Position numbers and translations under genes: made by a program. From an uncultured Succinivibrionaceae bacterium (GTDB taxonomy: Bacteria > Pseudomonadota > Gammaproteobacteria > Enterobacterales > Succinivibrionaceae): DNA of 40,813 nucleotides. The stretch's first letter is position 1; the number at the start of each line of letters is the position of its first letter. Below the pieces are notes generated by a model that saw only the letters and a program-made list of their open reading frames with translations, ran no database searches and was not told the origin of the DNA. Positions 9,559-18,173 of this stretch are shown in pieces. The stretch covers positions 1 through 40,813 of the forward strand of contig CALXNX010000018.1 of NCBI GenBank assembly GCA_944389865.1. The letters are read 5' to 3'.

Positions 9559-10605
9559 TTAATTCTTCTGAGTCTTATCGCTGCCCGCTGCTGCGGCGGC
9601 AGATAACACGCTGTCGGTGCGGCTTTCCGGAGCGCCGTTCAGACCGATGGCCTGTTCAAAGCGCTGCGCGTTTTCAATCGGCACCAACAGCCCGCGCGGC
9701 TTATTGCTCTGCAGCGAATCCGACAAATAGCCTGCATTCAGGTGCTTTAAGGTAGACAGCTCCACGCCTGAGAGCTTGGAGGCCTGCTTCATTGAATTGA
9801 TGCGGCCAGCTACCTGCACGCGCTTGAAGGCCGGACGGTTCTTAATCTCCGGGCGCGCTACCCCGTACTTCTCCGGGCTGCGCAGAATATCGGCAAAGGC
9901 GTGGAAGCGCATCACGTAGGTGCGCGCGCCTGCAGATACCTGCAGATCAGCGAGGCTGCGCGGGGTAATGCCTGCAGCCTTGGCGCGCTTAATGGCGCGC
10001 TTGACGGCAAACTCGCCCTGATTGTACGCGGCCACCGCAAAGTCCCAGTTCTGATCGCATTCCTGATACAGATGATCCAAGTAGCGCAGAGATGCCTCCG
10101 TGGACTCGATGAAGTCATAAAACTCATCGTAGTTGCGGGTGCGCTCCAGCCCCATGGCCTTGCCGGTAGCGCGAACGAACTGCCACGGACCGTGTGCTCC
10201 GGCGTGCGAGCGGGCGCGCGGATTAAAGCCGGATTCCACTAAGGGCAGCGCGGCCAGCTCAATGGGCATATTGCGCTTGTTCAGTTCATCTAATAAGTAG
10301 TACATGAACAGCGAGGAATTTTCCATGTGGCTTTCAAAGGACTTGGACAGCTTGTGCGCTTCCTTTCTCTCGCGGGCAGTAAGTTCAATATTGAGCCCGA
10401 AGCGGCTGTCGTTGAAAAGTTCGCTGTTCCACAGCGAGCTCTGATCTCCCTGAAGCAGTTTCTCCTGCTGTGCAGCTGCAGAAAGCTGATTTTCTAAATT
10501 TTTCTGATCTTCAGCTGCTGCGTCTACGCTGCTTGAGCAGGCGGTTACCGCCATCAAAGCGCTTAAAACTAAACAGCCTAAAATCAAAAGAGTTCTTCTA
10601 ATCAT
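9559..10605 (-). CDS. mltD: Membrane-bound lytic murein transglycosylase D-like lipoprotein
   Basis: This enzyme cleaves peptidoglycan glycan strands to anhydro-muropeptides. ATG 10605 (AGGTGG upstream) is chosen over GTG 10611. The N-terminus is a lipoprotein signal with Cys in LMAVTACSS (about residue 23 from this start). The SLT domain (about 110-220) holds the catalytic Glu in LVESGFNPRA and the family motifs GAHGPWQF, RNYDEFYDFIESTEASL and VAAYNQGE. The C-terminal part (about 265-325) looks like one LysM-type region; E. coli MltD (452 aa) has two LysM repeats, so this 348-aa form is short. The mltD-rnhA-dnaQ neighbourhood matches E. coli. Confidence 0.85.
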   Translation of the reverse strand: MIRRTLLILGCLVLSALMAVTACSSSVDAAAEDQKNLENQLSAAAQQEKLLQGDQSSLWNSELFNDSRFGLNIELTARERKEAHKLSKSFESHMENSSLFMYYLLDELNKRNMPIELAALPLVESGFNPRARSHAGAHGPWQFVRATGKAMGLERTRNYDEFYDFIESTEASLRYLDHLYQECDQNWDFAVAAYNQGEFAVKRAIKRAKAAGITPRSLADLQVSAGARTYVMRFHAFADILRSPEKYGVARPEIKNRPAFKRVQVAGRINSMKQASKLSGVELSTLKHLNAGYLSDSLQSNKPRGLLVPIENAQRFEQAIGLNGAPESRTDSVLSAAAAAGSDKTQKN

Positions 10606-10644
10606 CTCCACCTGCTTGCCGCCTTGAGGCGGCGCTGTGTTTAC

Positions 10645-11106
10645 TCAGCTCAGCTCCTCAGCATCATCCTGCAGATCTGAGCCCTGTGCGGCAGTGCGGG
10701 CAAGGGCGTCGCAGCGCTCATTTTCCGGGTGCCCGGCGTGACCTTTAACCCAAGTCCACGATACTTCATGCCGGAGGCATTCTTGATCGAGGAGCTGCCA
10801 CAAATCCTGATTTTTCACCGGCGCTTTAGTACTGGTCCTCCAGCCGTTGCGCTTCCAGCTTTTAATCCAGCTGGTAATGCCGTTTTTTACGTACTGACTG
10901 TCTGTGCAGACGGTCACGCGGCACGGCTCTTTTAACTGCTGCAGACCGGCAATTACCGCTCTAAGTTCCATGCGGTTATTGGTGGTCAGCTTATAACCCG
11001 CCGTTAATTCCTTTTCGTGCTCCCGGTATCTGAGAATAACGCCGTAGCCGCCAGGGCCGGGGTTATGCAGACAGGAGCCGTCAGAGTACATCATCACCTC
11101 TTTCAA
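10645..11106 (-). CDS. rnhA: Ribonuclease HI
   Basis: RNase HI degrades RNA in RNA-DNA hybrids. The DEDD residues are visible: Asp in YSDGSC, Glu in NNRMEL, Asp in CTDSQYV, and the last Asp in NERCDALA, plus [10 protein letters not shown]. The frame stays open to 11220, but TTG 11106 is preferred. GGAGGG lies 8 nt upstream, the product becomes 153 aa (E. coli 155), and [12 protein letters not shown] aligns with the E. coli N-terminus. A perfect minus-strand TATAAT at 11203-11208 would put the transcript start near 11196, excluding the longest form. CTG 11109 is an alternative start. Confidence 0.92.
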   Translation of the reverse strand: MKEVMMYSDGSCLHNPGPGGYGVILRYREHEKELTAGYKLTTNNRMELRAVIAGLQQLKEPCRVTVCTDSQYVKNGITSWIKSWKRNGWRTSTKAPVKNQDLWQLLDQECLRHEVSWTWVKGHAGHPENERCDALARTAAQGSDLQDDAEELS

Positions 11107-11202
11107 CAGCGGTTCCCTCCATCTTCGGCAGCTTAGACACGTGCTGCTCTTTTTGGGCTTCAGCGTTAAGGGAGTACAGATCCCAATGCTGAACATGGGG
11201 AC

Positions 11203-11208
11203 ATTATA
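11203..11208 (-). promoter_or_regulatory. Consensus -10 for rnhA
   Basis: The minus strand reads TATAAT here, roughly 100 nt upstream of the preferred rnhA start. No strong -35 is seen at the right distance. Confidence 0.55.
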
Positions 11209-11503
11209 CCGTAAAAACACCTAAAAATTTGCCTTAGCTCACAATTGAAGTAAAATCCAGTAAAATTTTCATAAAATTTGCGAGCAAGATCACAGTCTTG
11301 CCTCTTGACAAAATCTGATTTTTAAAAATTTATGAACAATGGCGGCTATGAGCAAAAACTTGCGGCCGAATTTGCGGGATCAGCCGCATATATCAGGGGC
11401 AGCCTCAGCTGCAGGTGCATAGACCTCAGCGCTGCCGGCATAAAGTCTTATATTCATGCCGGCTTGGGCTAAAATAGGCAGAGATTTGACAAAGGAGAGC
11501 GCA
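11209..11503. other. AT-rich divergent region between rnhA and dnaQ
   Basis: No gene is seen. The segment is AT-rich around 11221-11335. It contains TTGACA at 11305-11310 with no clear -10 partner at standard spacing. TAAAAT at 11470-11475 is a plausible -10 for dnaQ, about 29 nt before its start. Confidence 0.4.
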
Positions 11504-12433
11504 ATGCATCGACAGGTGGCACTGGATACTGAAACCACGGGCAAGAATGATGACGGCACCCCGGGGGAGCACCGCATTATTGAAGTAGGGTGCGTCGAGA
11601 TCGTCGATCGCCGTTTAACCGGGCGCACGCTGCGCTTTTTAATTAACCCTGATCGCCCCATTGACGAGGAGGCGCAGCAGGTGCACGGCATCAGTCTGGA
11701 GATGCTCTCTGACAAGCCGCACTTTAAGGATATTGCTCCCGCGCTCATCGATTTTATTCGCGGCAGCGAGCTGTTAATCCACAATGCTAAATTCGATACC
11801 GCCTTCCTCGATAAGGAATGGACCCTGCTGAACCTGCCCGAGCGCACCGCTGATATGTGTCAGGTGGTGGATACGGTGGCGCTGGCGCGCAGGATCAACC
11901 CAAACAATCAGGTCAGCCTTGATAATCTGTGCCGCCTTTACGACATCGACAATTCGCGCCGCACGGTGCACGGCGCACTGCTGGATGCTCAATTATTGGC
12001 CGAGGTTTATCTGGCCATGACCGGCGGTCAGGCCTCGCTGCAGTTTGAAGAGCAGGCGCAGGGCCGCGGGCCGCAGGTGCGCTGGCAGCGCCCTAACGGC
12101 TGCAGACTGCCCTTAATGGGGGTGGAGGATGACTGTCATGTGCAGCATGTGGAAATCCTGGCAAAACTGGCGCAGGGACGCAGATTAATGCCGGGGACGG
12201 AGGAAGGATCCTTTATTGCAGGCTCCGACTGGAGCGCGGACTTTAATATGCCTTATTTGGAAAAGGGCAAGGAAGAGAGCAAAAAGGATTATGCGGCGCG
12301 GCTTAAGGAGCAGCTGCAGGGCAAATTGGCTGAGCTCCTAAGTCCGGCGCAGCAGGAAGCTTTAGCGCGCTGTCATGCCGCCGAGCAGGCGGCGCAGCAG
12401 GCCTGGGAAGATAGAGTCAATCAAAAGGTTTAG
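11504..12433 (+). CDS. dnaQ: DNA polymerase III epsilon subunit (proofreading exonuclease)
   Basis: DnaQ is the 3'-5' proofreading exonuclease of the replicase. ATG 11504 follows AAGGAG; ATG 11456 has no such site. The product is 309 aa. Exo motifs are intact: DTETTG (Exo I), [11 protein letters not shown] (Exo II), and [15 protein letters not shown] (Exo III, with the catalytic His and Asp). After the exonuclease fold, QASLQF is a likely beta-clamp-binding motif, corresponding to QTSMAF in E. coli. E. coli DnaQ is 243 aa; here the C-terminal tail is about 65 residues longer and ends in a charged, Ala/Gln-rich, probably helical stretch. The gene is divergent from rnhA, as in enterics. Confidence 0.93.
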   Translation: MHRQVALDTETTGKNDDGTPGEHRIIEVGCVEIVDRRLTGRTLRFLINPDRPIDEEAQQVHGISLEMLSDKPHFKDIAPALIDFIRGSELLIHNAKFDTAFLDKEWTLLNLPERTADMCQVVDTVALARRINPNNQVSLDNLCRLYDIDNSRRTVHGALLDAQLLAEVYLAMTGGQASLQFEEQAQGRGPQVRWQRPNGCRLPLMGVEDDCHVQHVEILAKLAQGRRLMPGTEEGSFIAGSDWSADFNMPYLEKGKEESKKDYAARLKEQLQGKLAELLSPAQQEALARCHAAEQAAQQAWEDRVNQKV

Positions 12434-12459
12434 TCACGCAATTTACAAAAGGAGCCTTA

Positions 12460-13062
12460 ATGCTGTCATTCAACGTTTTAGACGATTTAAAAGAAGCGGC
12501 TGCCGTGCTCGATGCTTATATCAGGCAGCCGGATACCGCCGCGAACATAGAAAAAGCCATCCAGCTGATGGCAGAGAGCATCGGACAGGGCGGCAAGGTG
12601 ATCAGCGCCGGCAACGGCGGCAGCATGTGCGATGCGCTGCATTTTGCCGAGGAATTATCCGGGCGCTATCGCGACGACCGGCCGTCCTACGCCGCCATTG
12701 CCATTTGTGACCCGAGCCATCTTACCTGTGTGGGCAATGATTACGGCTTTGATGCGGTGTTCTCGCGCTTTCTGCAGGGGGTGGGGCGCAAAGGCGACGT
12801 GTTTTTAGGCATTTCCACCTCCGGCAATTCGAGCAATATCATCAAGGCCTGCGAGGTCTGTCAGCAAAAGGGCATTGCCTCGGTGATGCTCCTGGGTAAA
12901 GACGGCGGCCGGCTGAAGGATCTGTGCGATCTGCCCATCATTGTGCCGCACTGCGGCTACGCCGATCGCATTCAGGAAGTGCACACCATGATCATCCACA
13001 TTTTGATCCGCGGAATTGAAGAGGTGCTGGCGGCCGGTCAGAATTGGACTCCGAACGCCTGA
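12460..13062 (+). CDS. gmhA: Phosphoheptose isomerase GmhA
   Basis: GmhA converts sedoheptulose 7-phosphate to D-glycero-D-manno-heptose 7-phosphate, the first step of LPS inner-core heptose synthesis. The 200-aa SIS-domain protein carries family motifs [47 protein letters not shown] and YADRIQEVH. The Glu (AEEL) and His (QEVH) that act in catalysis are present. AAGGAG precedes the ATG. It lies 26 nt after dnaQ and is probably cotranscribed. Its presence suggests a heptose-containing LPS. Confidence 0.94.
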   Translation: MLSFNVLDDLKEAAAVLDAYIRQPDTAANIEKAIQLMAESIGQGGKVISAGNGGSMCDALHFAEELSGRYRDDRPSYAAIAICDPSHLTCVGNDYGFDAVFSRFLQGVGRKGDVFLGISTSGNSSNIIKACEVCQQKGIASVMLLGKDGGRLKDLCDLPIIVPHCGYADRIQEVHTMIIHILIRGIEEVLAAGQNWTPNA

Positions 13063-13088
13063 CGCTGAAAGCGCTGTCAAACAGAGAC

Positions 13089-13117
13089 AAAAAAGCGCGG
13101 ATCATCCGCGCTTTTTT
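13089..13117. terminator. Strong bidirectional intrinsic terminator
   Basis: Six A residues, then arms GCGCGGAT and ATCCGCGC, then six T residues. This is an ideal rho-independent terminator on both strands, between gmhA and the convergent gene. Confidence 0.9.
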
Positions 13118-13128
13118 GATCGAGCAGC

Positions 13129-13887
13129 TTATTCCTGCGCGGGCGCTGCTTCGTTGATAAGACCCAGCGCGTTCAAGGACTTGGGGAAGCCTATTATCGG
13201 CATCATCACGGTGACGGCGTCAATCAGTTCGCCGCGGGTCGTGCCCATGTTCAGATTGCCGCCCACATGCGCCTTAACCTGCGGCCAGTTGCCGCCTAAG
13301 GCAGTGATATAACAGAAAGTTAAAAACTCGTGCTCCTTTAAGCTAAGGCCGGTGCGGGTGTACGGATCACCAAAGCACCAGCCGGTCAGCTGATCTACCG
13401 TTAAGAAGCGTTCATCGGCCTTAGCGTTCTGATGCATCTTATTGATGCCCTCGCCAAAGATGGTCGTCTGCTGCTTGAGGCCGGAGGCAAAGCGGGTCTC
13501 ATCCGTCACGGTGCCGTGATCGACGGTAATTTCCAAACCGCGCTCCTGCATCACGGTCTTTAAGACGTTTTCCGCATCGATGGCGCGGGCAAGACCGGCA
13601 TAAGGCGCTCCCTGAATAATGGCCTCATCGATGATGTCGGCGCTGACGCCGCCGTCCAAAGCCTCTTCAATGCTCTGACGCAGCAGAGCCTGTGCGCCTA
13701 AAGCGGTGACCGCGCTGATTTTGACCAGATGCTGCATCTTAGGCTCCAGTTTAACCTGTGCGGAAATCTCCTGATACAGCCGGGACTCTATGCCGGCTAA
13801 AGTATGCTCTGCAGCGGGTGCTGCCATAACACTGCCTCCCGTAAATACTGCAGCTGCCAGTGCAGCCGTAAAAAACTGTTTAAGCAT
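13129..13887 (-). CDS. Exported carboxymuconolactone decarboxylase-like protein
   Basis: This 252-aa protein has a signal peptide (MLKQFFTAALAAAVFTGGSVMA) and two CMD/AhpD-like helical repeats (about 35-115 and 160-245; for example EHEFLTFCYITALGGNWPQVKAHV). The CxxC redox pair of AhpD-type members is absent; only isolated Cys are seen. ATG 13887 follows AGGGAG and is preferred to the longer frame from 13968. It starts 16 nt after the cupin gene and is cotranscribed with it. Cupin and CMD genes are often paired, but the substrate of this exported pair is unknown. Confidence 0.78.
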   Translation of the reverse strand: MLKQFFTAALAAAVFTGGSVMAAPAAEHTLAGIESRLYQEISAQVKLEPKMQHLVKISAVTALGAQALLRQSIEEALDGGVSADIIDEAIIQGAPYAGLARAIDAENVLKTVMQERGLEITVDHGTVTDETRFASGLKQQTTIFGEGINKMHQNAKADERFLTVDQLTGWCFGDPYTRTGLSLKEHEFLTFCYITALGGNWPQVKAHVGGNLNMGTTRGELIDAVTVMMPIIGFPKSLNALGLINEAAPAQE

Positions 13888-13903
13888 TTGAGCTCCCTGC
13901 GGC

Positions 13904-14389
13904 TTACTTGTCCGCATAATCGGCGTCGGACACCGGCTCCAGCCAGGTCGCCTGATTGTTCGGGACATTGGTTTCCACGGAGATGTGGGTCATCCAGGTA
14001 TCGGGGCCGGCGCCGTGCCAGTGCTCGACATTAGGCGCGATGCGCACTACGTCGCCTTTTTTAATAACGCGCGGGGCCTGACCGCGCTCGCAGTAGCGCC
14101 CTTCACCTGCTAAGACTAATAAGATCTGACCGCCCGAGTGCTTGTGCCAGAAGGTGCGGGCGCCCGGCTCAAAGGTTACATTGCCGATGGGGGCATTAAA
14201 GGTGCCGTCATTTTCCGACAGCATGGTGAGATAGGAGGTGCCGGTGAAAAACCTGCCGTATGGATTGACCGGCCCCTGGGCAAATACAGTATCGATGGGG
14301 GCCTTTTTACCCTCAGCTTCAGCCGCTGCAGCGCCGACAGCACCGGTACAGAGGGCGGCGCATACGATGAAGGAAACGATCTTTTTCAT
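13904..14389 (-). CDS. Exported cupin-domain protein
   Basis: This 161-aa protein has a signal peptide ending near GAAAAEA (about residue 23). The single cupin barrel holds motif 1, with metal ligands in FWHKHSGGQILLVLAGEG, and motif 2, with PNVEHWHG, so a metal site is likely. The start follows GAGGAG. It is the first gene of a two-gene unit with the CMD-like protein and is divergent from a LysR gene, which probably controls it. An enzymatic role in an aromatic or quinone-like pathway is possible but not shown. Confidence 0.78.
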   Translation of the reverse strand: MKKIVSFIVCAALCTGAVGAAAAEAEGKKAPIDTVFAQGPVNPYGRFFTGTSYLTMLSENDGTFNAPIGNVTFEPGARTFWHKHSGGQILLVLAGEGRYCERGQAPRVIKKGDVVRIAPNVEHWHGAGPDTWMTHISVETNVPNNQATWLEPVSDADYADK

Positions 14390-14493
14390 GTTTAATACTC
14401 CTCATTGACCCAAACGGCCTGCTCAGGCCGAACTGTGACTTAAAATTAAGGCCAGGCCGCAGCTTTGTAAATTACTTAATACTGATGCTTAAC

Positions 14494-14510
14494 CATGCTT
14501 TTAAGGCATG
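14494..14510. promoter_or_regulatory. Candidate LysR operator
   Basis: CATGC-N7-GCATG is an inverted repeat between the divergent cupin and LysR genes. LysR-type regulators usually bind such sites in the shared region. No experimental support. Confidence 0.4.
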
Positions 14511-14600
14511 AGTTGGCGCGGCGGTGCTGAGCTGAAAAATGGGAGCAAACGGCAGAGTACATTGGCTAAAATGACTGCAGGGCAGATTAAGGACCAGAGC

Positions 14601-15482
14601 ATGGATATTCGCGTTTTAAAGTATTTTGTCGTCGCGGCGCAGTGCCGAAGCATCAGCGCCGCTTCCAAAACTCTGTACATCACGCAGCCGACTCTCACCC
14701 GCCAGTTCAAGGACTTGGAAGATGAGCTGGGTCAACAGCTTTTAGTACGCAGCAAGCACGGCATTGCACTCACCGAAAAGGGCGAGCTCTTTTACGAGCG
14801 GGCGCTGGAGATCTTATCCATGGTGGATAAGCTCAAACATGAAATTAAAAAGACCGAGGAGATTGAGGGTACTATTTCCATTGCCGCCGCCGAAACGCCC
14901 TTTATGACTTTGATTGCCGAGACCATTGAGAATTTGGCGGAGAAATACGACAAGCTGCGCTTTGAGATCATTACCGCCACGCGCACCGACGCCCTCAATA
15001 TGCTCGATAAATCCTGTTATGACTTTGCGCTGGTAGTGCGGCCGGTGGATACGCGTCTCTACAACACGCTGCCCTTAGGTCTGACCCGCTGGGGCGTAGT
15101 GACGCGCAAAGAGGGCCCGTTGGGAAAACTCACCGGTGTAAAGCCGGAGCAGCTTAAAGGTCAGCCCCTGATTGCGCCGTTCTCCGAGCGCGAGGACAGC
15201 ATCGTAGAAAGCTGGTTGGGCTTTTCGCTCAAGGAGCTTAATATCAAGCTTACCTACAACTTAATTAACAACGGTTTGTATCTGGCGCGGCAGGGGCTGG
15301 GGTCAGTGGTGACCATTGCCAATATTGTGGAAACGCTGCCGGAGAATTTGATCTTTGTGCCTTTCGTGCCCAAACTGGCAGCTCCGACTTCCCTGGTGTG
15401 GAAAAAGGGCAGAAGCTTGTCTCAGCCGGCTAAGCTCTTAGTGACAGAGCTCGATGCGATTTTAGGCCGGGTACAGGAATAG
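14601..15482 (+). CDS. LysR-family transcriptional regulator
   Basis: The N-terminal winged helix (MDIRVLKYFVVAAQCRSISA, then TLYITQPTLTRQFKDLEDEL, residues 1-60) is typical of LysR. An effector-binding domain follows (about 90-290). ATG 14601 follows AAGGA with 7 nt spacing; the frame is open upstream to 14508 but that extension is not LysR-like. At 293 aa it has the normal family length. It is divergent from the cupin/CMD pair, the probable target. The effector is unknown. Confidence 0.88.
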   Translation: MDIRVLKYFVVAAQCRSISAASKTLYITQPTLTRQFKDLEDELGQQLLVRSKHGIALTEKGELFYERALEILSMVDKLKHEIKKTEEIEGTISIAAAETPFMTLIAETIENLAEKYDKLRFEIITATRTDALNMLDKSCYDFALVVRPVDTRLYNTLPLGLTRWGVVTRKEGPLGKLTGVKPEQLKGQPLIAPFSEREDSIVESWLGFSLKELNIKLTYNLINNGLYLARQGLGSVVTIANIVETLPENLIFVPFVPKLAAPTSLVWKKGRSLSQPAKLLVTELDAILGRVQE

Positions 15483-15497
15483 GATCTTAAAACAGCA

Positions 15498-15518
15498 CCG
15501 CCGGCACAAGGCCGGCGG
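15498..15518. terminator. Hairpin between convergent LysR gene and purM
   Basis: CCGCCGGC and GCCGGCGG arms with loop ACAAG. There is no T-run on either side, so it is a terminator only by position and stem strength. Confidence 0.45.
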
Positions 15519-15541
15519 CGGAAAGTCCATTAAGCTTATTT

Positions 15542-16573
15542 TCAGGCTACGGTGACCTGCGCGCCGTCAGCCCCCACCGGAGCAATCCTGCCGGCGATAA
15601 AGGCCTCCTCGCCTGCGGCGTTTAAGAGATCCACCGCCTGCTGCGCCTGAGCTTCAGGCAGCACCACGATCATGCCCACGCCGCAGTTGAAGGTGCGCAG
15701 CATTTCGTGTTCGCTGACGCCGCCATTTTCCATCAGCCAGGTGAAGACTTCAGGCCACTGCCAGGAGTTCTTATTGATGGCAGCGCAGCAGCCCGCAGGC
15801 AGTACGCGAGGGATATTTTCCCAGAAGCCGCCGCCGGTGATGTGCGCCATGGCGTGCACGTCGCAGATCTTAAGGAGCTCAAGCAGCGGCTTGACATAGA
15901 TCTTAGTCGGGGCCAGCAGCGCCTGACCTAAGATGCGCCCGGAGGGCAGCTTGTCGTGAGCCGGGTCAGCCTTGGCATCCTTGAGGATGCGGCGAATTAG
16001 GGAGTAGCCGTTAGAGTGCGGCCCGGAGGACTTTAAGGCCACGATGGCATCGCCCTGAGTCACTTTGCTGCCGTCAATGATTTTGGAGGCTTCCACCACA
16101 CCGACGCTGAAGCCGGCCAAGTCGTAATCGCCCACAGTGTACATGCCCGGCATTTCAGCAGTCTCGCCGCCCACTAAGGCGCAGCCTGCCTGCTCACAGC
16201 CGGCTGCAATGCCGGTGACCACTGCCGCAGCGGTATCCACGTCAAGCCTGCCGGTGGCGTAGTAGTCAAGGAAGAATAAAGGCTCAGCGCCCTGCACGAT
16301 TAAGTCATTGACGCACATGGCCACTAAGTCGATGCCTACGGTATCGTGCTGCTTTAAATCGATGGCCAGACGCAGTTTGGTGCCGACGCCGTCGGTACCG
16401 GAGACTAAGATCGGCTCTTTATAGCCCTGCGGGATCCGGGTTAAGGCTCCGAAGCCGCCTAAGCCGCCAATCACCTCAGGACGTGCGGTGCGCTTGACCG
16501 GACCCTTAATTCTCTCCACTAACTCTTCACCGGCATCGATATCCACGCCGGCGTCTTTGTACGTTAAAGCCAT
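15542..16573 (-). CDS. purM: Phosphoribosylformylglycinamidine cyclo-ligase (AIR synthetase)
   Basis: PurM closes the imidazole ring in purine synthesis (FGAM + ATP to AIR). At 343 aa it matches E. coli (345 aa). Motifs: [72 protein letters not shown] and [16 protein letters not shown] 16573 follows AAGGAG. The usual partner purN does not follow; the next gene is a convergent LysR. No PurR-like box is seen upstream. Confidence 0.95.
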   Translation of the reverse strand: MALTYKDAGVDIDAGEELVERIKGPVKRTARPEVIGGLGGFGALTRIPQGYKEPILVSGTDGVGTKLRLAIDLKQHDTVGIDLVAMCVNDLIVQGAEPLFFLDYYATGRLDVDTAAAVVTGIAAGCEQAGCALVGGETAEMPGMYTVGDYDLAGFSVGVVEASKIIDGSKVTQGDAIVALKSSGPHSNGYSLIRRILKDAKADPAHDKLPSGRILGQALLAPTKIYVKPLLELLKICDVHAMAHITGGGFWENIPRVLPAGCCAAINKNSWQWPEVFTWLMENGGVSEHEMLRTFNCGVGMIVVLPEAQAQQAVDLLNAAGEEAFIAGRIAPVGADGAQVTVA

Positions 16574-16677
16574 CTTATCTCCTTGTCTTCTTGCGTGCGC
16601 GGCAGTATGCGCCGCCTGGATCAAATTGAAATTAAGCAGCATGCGGGGGATTGGTTCCCCGGTTTTAAGCTGCGCCT

Positions 16678-16683
16678 ATTTTA
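16678..16683 (-). promoter_or_regulatory. Likely -10 for purM
   Basis: The minus strand reads TAAAAT preceded by AGG, about 105 nt upstream of purM. A GGGGAACCAATCCCC hairpin lies in the resulting leader (about 16645-16661). Its role is unknown. Confidence 0.35.
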
Positions 16684-16718
16684 CCTAAAAAAGTGCTTTT
16701 TTCTGCGCTTTTCAGGCC

Positions 16719-16738
16719 AAAAAAAGCCCGTGCGGGCG
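16719..16738 (-). terminator. Minus-strand intrinsic terminator upstream of purM
   Basis: On the minus strand GCCCGCACGGGC (2-nt loop) is followed by a run of seven T. It reads toward purM, although no minus-strand gene ends there. If any promoter lies to its right it would act as an attenuator; otherwise it insulates purM. Confidence 0.45.
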
Positions 16739-16769
16739 GGGTTAATGATCTGCCTCTTTGCAGTCTATT

Positions 16770-16778
16770 TGTTAAAAT
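16770..16778 (+). promoter_or_regulatory. Extended -10 for the DUF2066-hda unit
   Basis: TGTTAAAAT (TGn plus TAAAAT) lies about 64 nt upstream of the DUF2066 gene start. Confidence 0.45.
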
Positions 16779-16841
16779 AACGGGGTTAAGGCCTGGGGCT
16801 TTAGGCCCGCATGAGCTTACTCACAAATAGAGGTGGGATAA

Positions 16842-18173
16842 ATGATCTCCTTAAAGCACAGCGTCATCTGCTCTTCTTTGGCATCCGTACTTGCAGTCTG
16901 CAGTCTGCAGGCGCAGGCAGCTTTAGGCGCTGTGGAAGCGCCGGGCGCACAGAATGCGCTGCCGGCTGAGCAGTTAAGCTCCGGCACCGTCAGCATTACT
17001 GGTCCGGATGTCTCTTTCTCTGAGAGTGCTGAAAACACTGCGGCTGCAGATCAAACTGCCGGACAGTCAGCCGATCAGGAGCTGCTGCTGAGCCTTGATC
17101 ACGGCGCGGACGCCGCCTTTACCTCTGCTTTTGCTGAGTTAATGACCAGACTCTCGGCCGGCGCCTACGTGCCGACTGCGGAGGATGCCGCCAGCGCTTT
17201 AACCGCAGCTGAGATCGCAGACGGGCAGTTAAAATTGGTCTTTTCCAACGAGCGCATTAATGAGCTGCTCTCAAGCCAGGGCGTTGCCGAATGGACCGGA
17301 CTTAACAGCCCGGTCATCGTGTGGATGGCAGATTATGCCCTTGACAGCAGCACCTTAGTGTCCGGGGAGCACATGAGCGCTTTTGCCTCAGCTTTGAATA
17401 CCCAGGCTGCAGACTACAATCTGCGTCTGATGTATCCTCTAATGGATTTAGATGATGTGACGCAGGTGAACGAGTCCACCGTGCTCTCGCACAATGATCA
17501 GCAGCTCGCCGCCGCCTCTGCGCGCTACGGGGCCGATTACATCCTGGCAGCAGCGGTGACTCCGGCGGCTGAAATGGTCACGGTCAATTGGAATTTATTA
17601 GACAAAAACGGCAGCGCGGTCGGCAATGCCTCGCTGCAGGGTCCGTCCGATGAAGTAGCGCAGATGATGGCCGGCGATTTAGCCCGTACTTTAGCTAATT
17701 ATCACGGCAAAAGCGCGGTGCAGTCTAATGGGCAGGACGCCGCCGGCGATGCTCAGACTCCGGTGCTGGCCGCGGCTGACAGCGTCGATCCTTTTGCTTT
17801 AGGACCATATCAGGGCCTGGTGCGCGTGCGCATCAGCGGCGTGGAGTGTCTAAAAGATCTCGATGACATTAAGCGCACTTTAATTATTTACGGTTACGAG
17901 GACAGCGTGGCAGTGACTGCCATGGAGGGCAGCGAGGTAATTATGGCGGTGCCGTCCAATGGCGATCCGGCCATTTTAGACGGCACCATGGCCCGCGCTC
18001 GCGACTTCACTAAGGAAGGACCATGGACTTACCGCTTCTTAAAATCGGGCGGGGCGGCAGCTGCCGCGCCTGAAGCAGGCACTTTAGGTCCGCGCAGCAG
18101 CCGCACGGCAGGCTCCGTCAGCCCGGTGCGTCCGGCCCCGCTGCAGCCGGCGCTGCCTGAGGATCCGGCATGA
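16842..18173 (+). CDS. DUF2066 family exported protein
   Basis: This 443-aa protein has a signal peptide (about residues 1-26, ending SLQAQA). An Ala-rich region is followed by sequence resembling DUF2066 (about 85-280, including LKLVFSNERINELLSSQGVAEW and SPVIVWMADY). A second conserved block (GLVRVRISGVECLKDLDDIKRTL, about 330-385) and a Pro/Arg-rich tail follow. The function is unknown. It overlaps hda by 4 nt (ATGA). The same neighbourhood (purM, DUF2066, AI-2E-type permease, hda) is known from other gammaproteobacteria. GAGGTGG precedes the ATG. Confidence 0.72.
   Translation: MISLKHSVICSSLASVLAVCSLQAQAALGAVEAPGAQNALPAEQLSSGTVSITGPDVSFSESAENTAAADQTAGQSADQELLLSLDHGADAAFTSAFAELMTRLSAGAYVPTAEDAASALTAAEIADGQLKLVFSNERINELLSSQGVAEWTGLNSPVIVWMADYALDSSTLVSGEHMSAFASALNTQAADYNLRLMYPLMDLDDVTQVNESTVLSHNDQQLAAASARYGADYILAAAVTPAAEMVTVNWNLLDKNGSAVGNASLQGPSDEVAQMMAGDLARTLANYHGKSAVQSNGQDAAGDAQTPVLAAADSVDPFALGPYQGLVRVRISGVECLKDLDDIKRTLIIYGYEDSVAVTAMEGSEVIMAVPSNGDPAILDGTMARARDFTKEGPWTYRFLKSGGAAAAAPEAGTLGPRSSRTAGSVSPVRPAPLQPALPEDPA

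Noticed and set aside
11107-11220. N-terminal extension of RNase HI
   Set aside because: A minus-strand TATAAT at 11203-11208 lies inside it, and the residues do not resemble the family; the TTG at 11106 gives a standard-length protein.
16574-16700. Purine riboswitch upstream of purM
   Set aside because: None of the conserved junction sequences of purine riboswitches is recognisable; only a simple hairpin is present.
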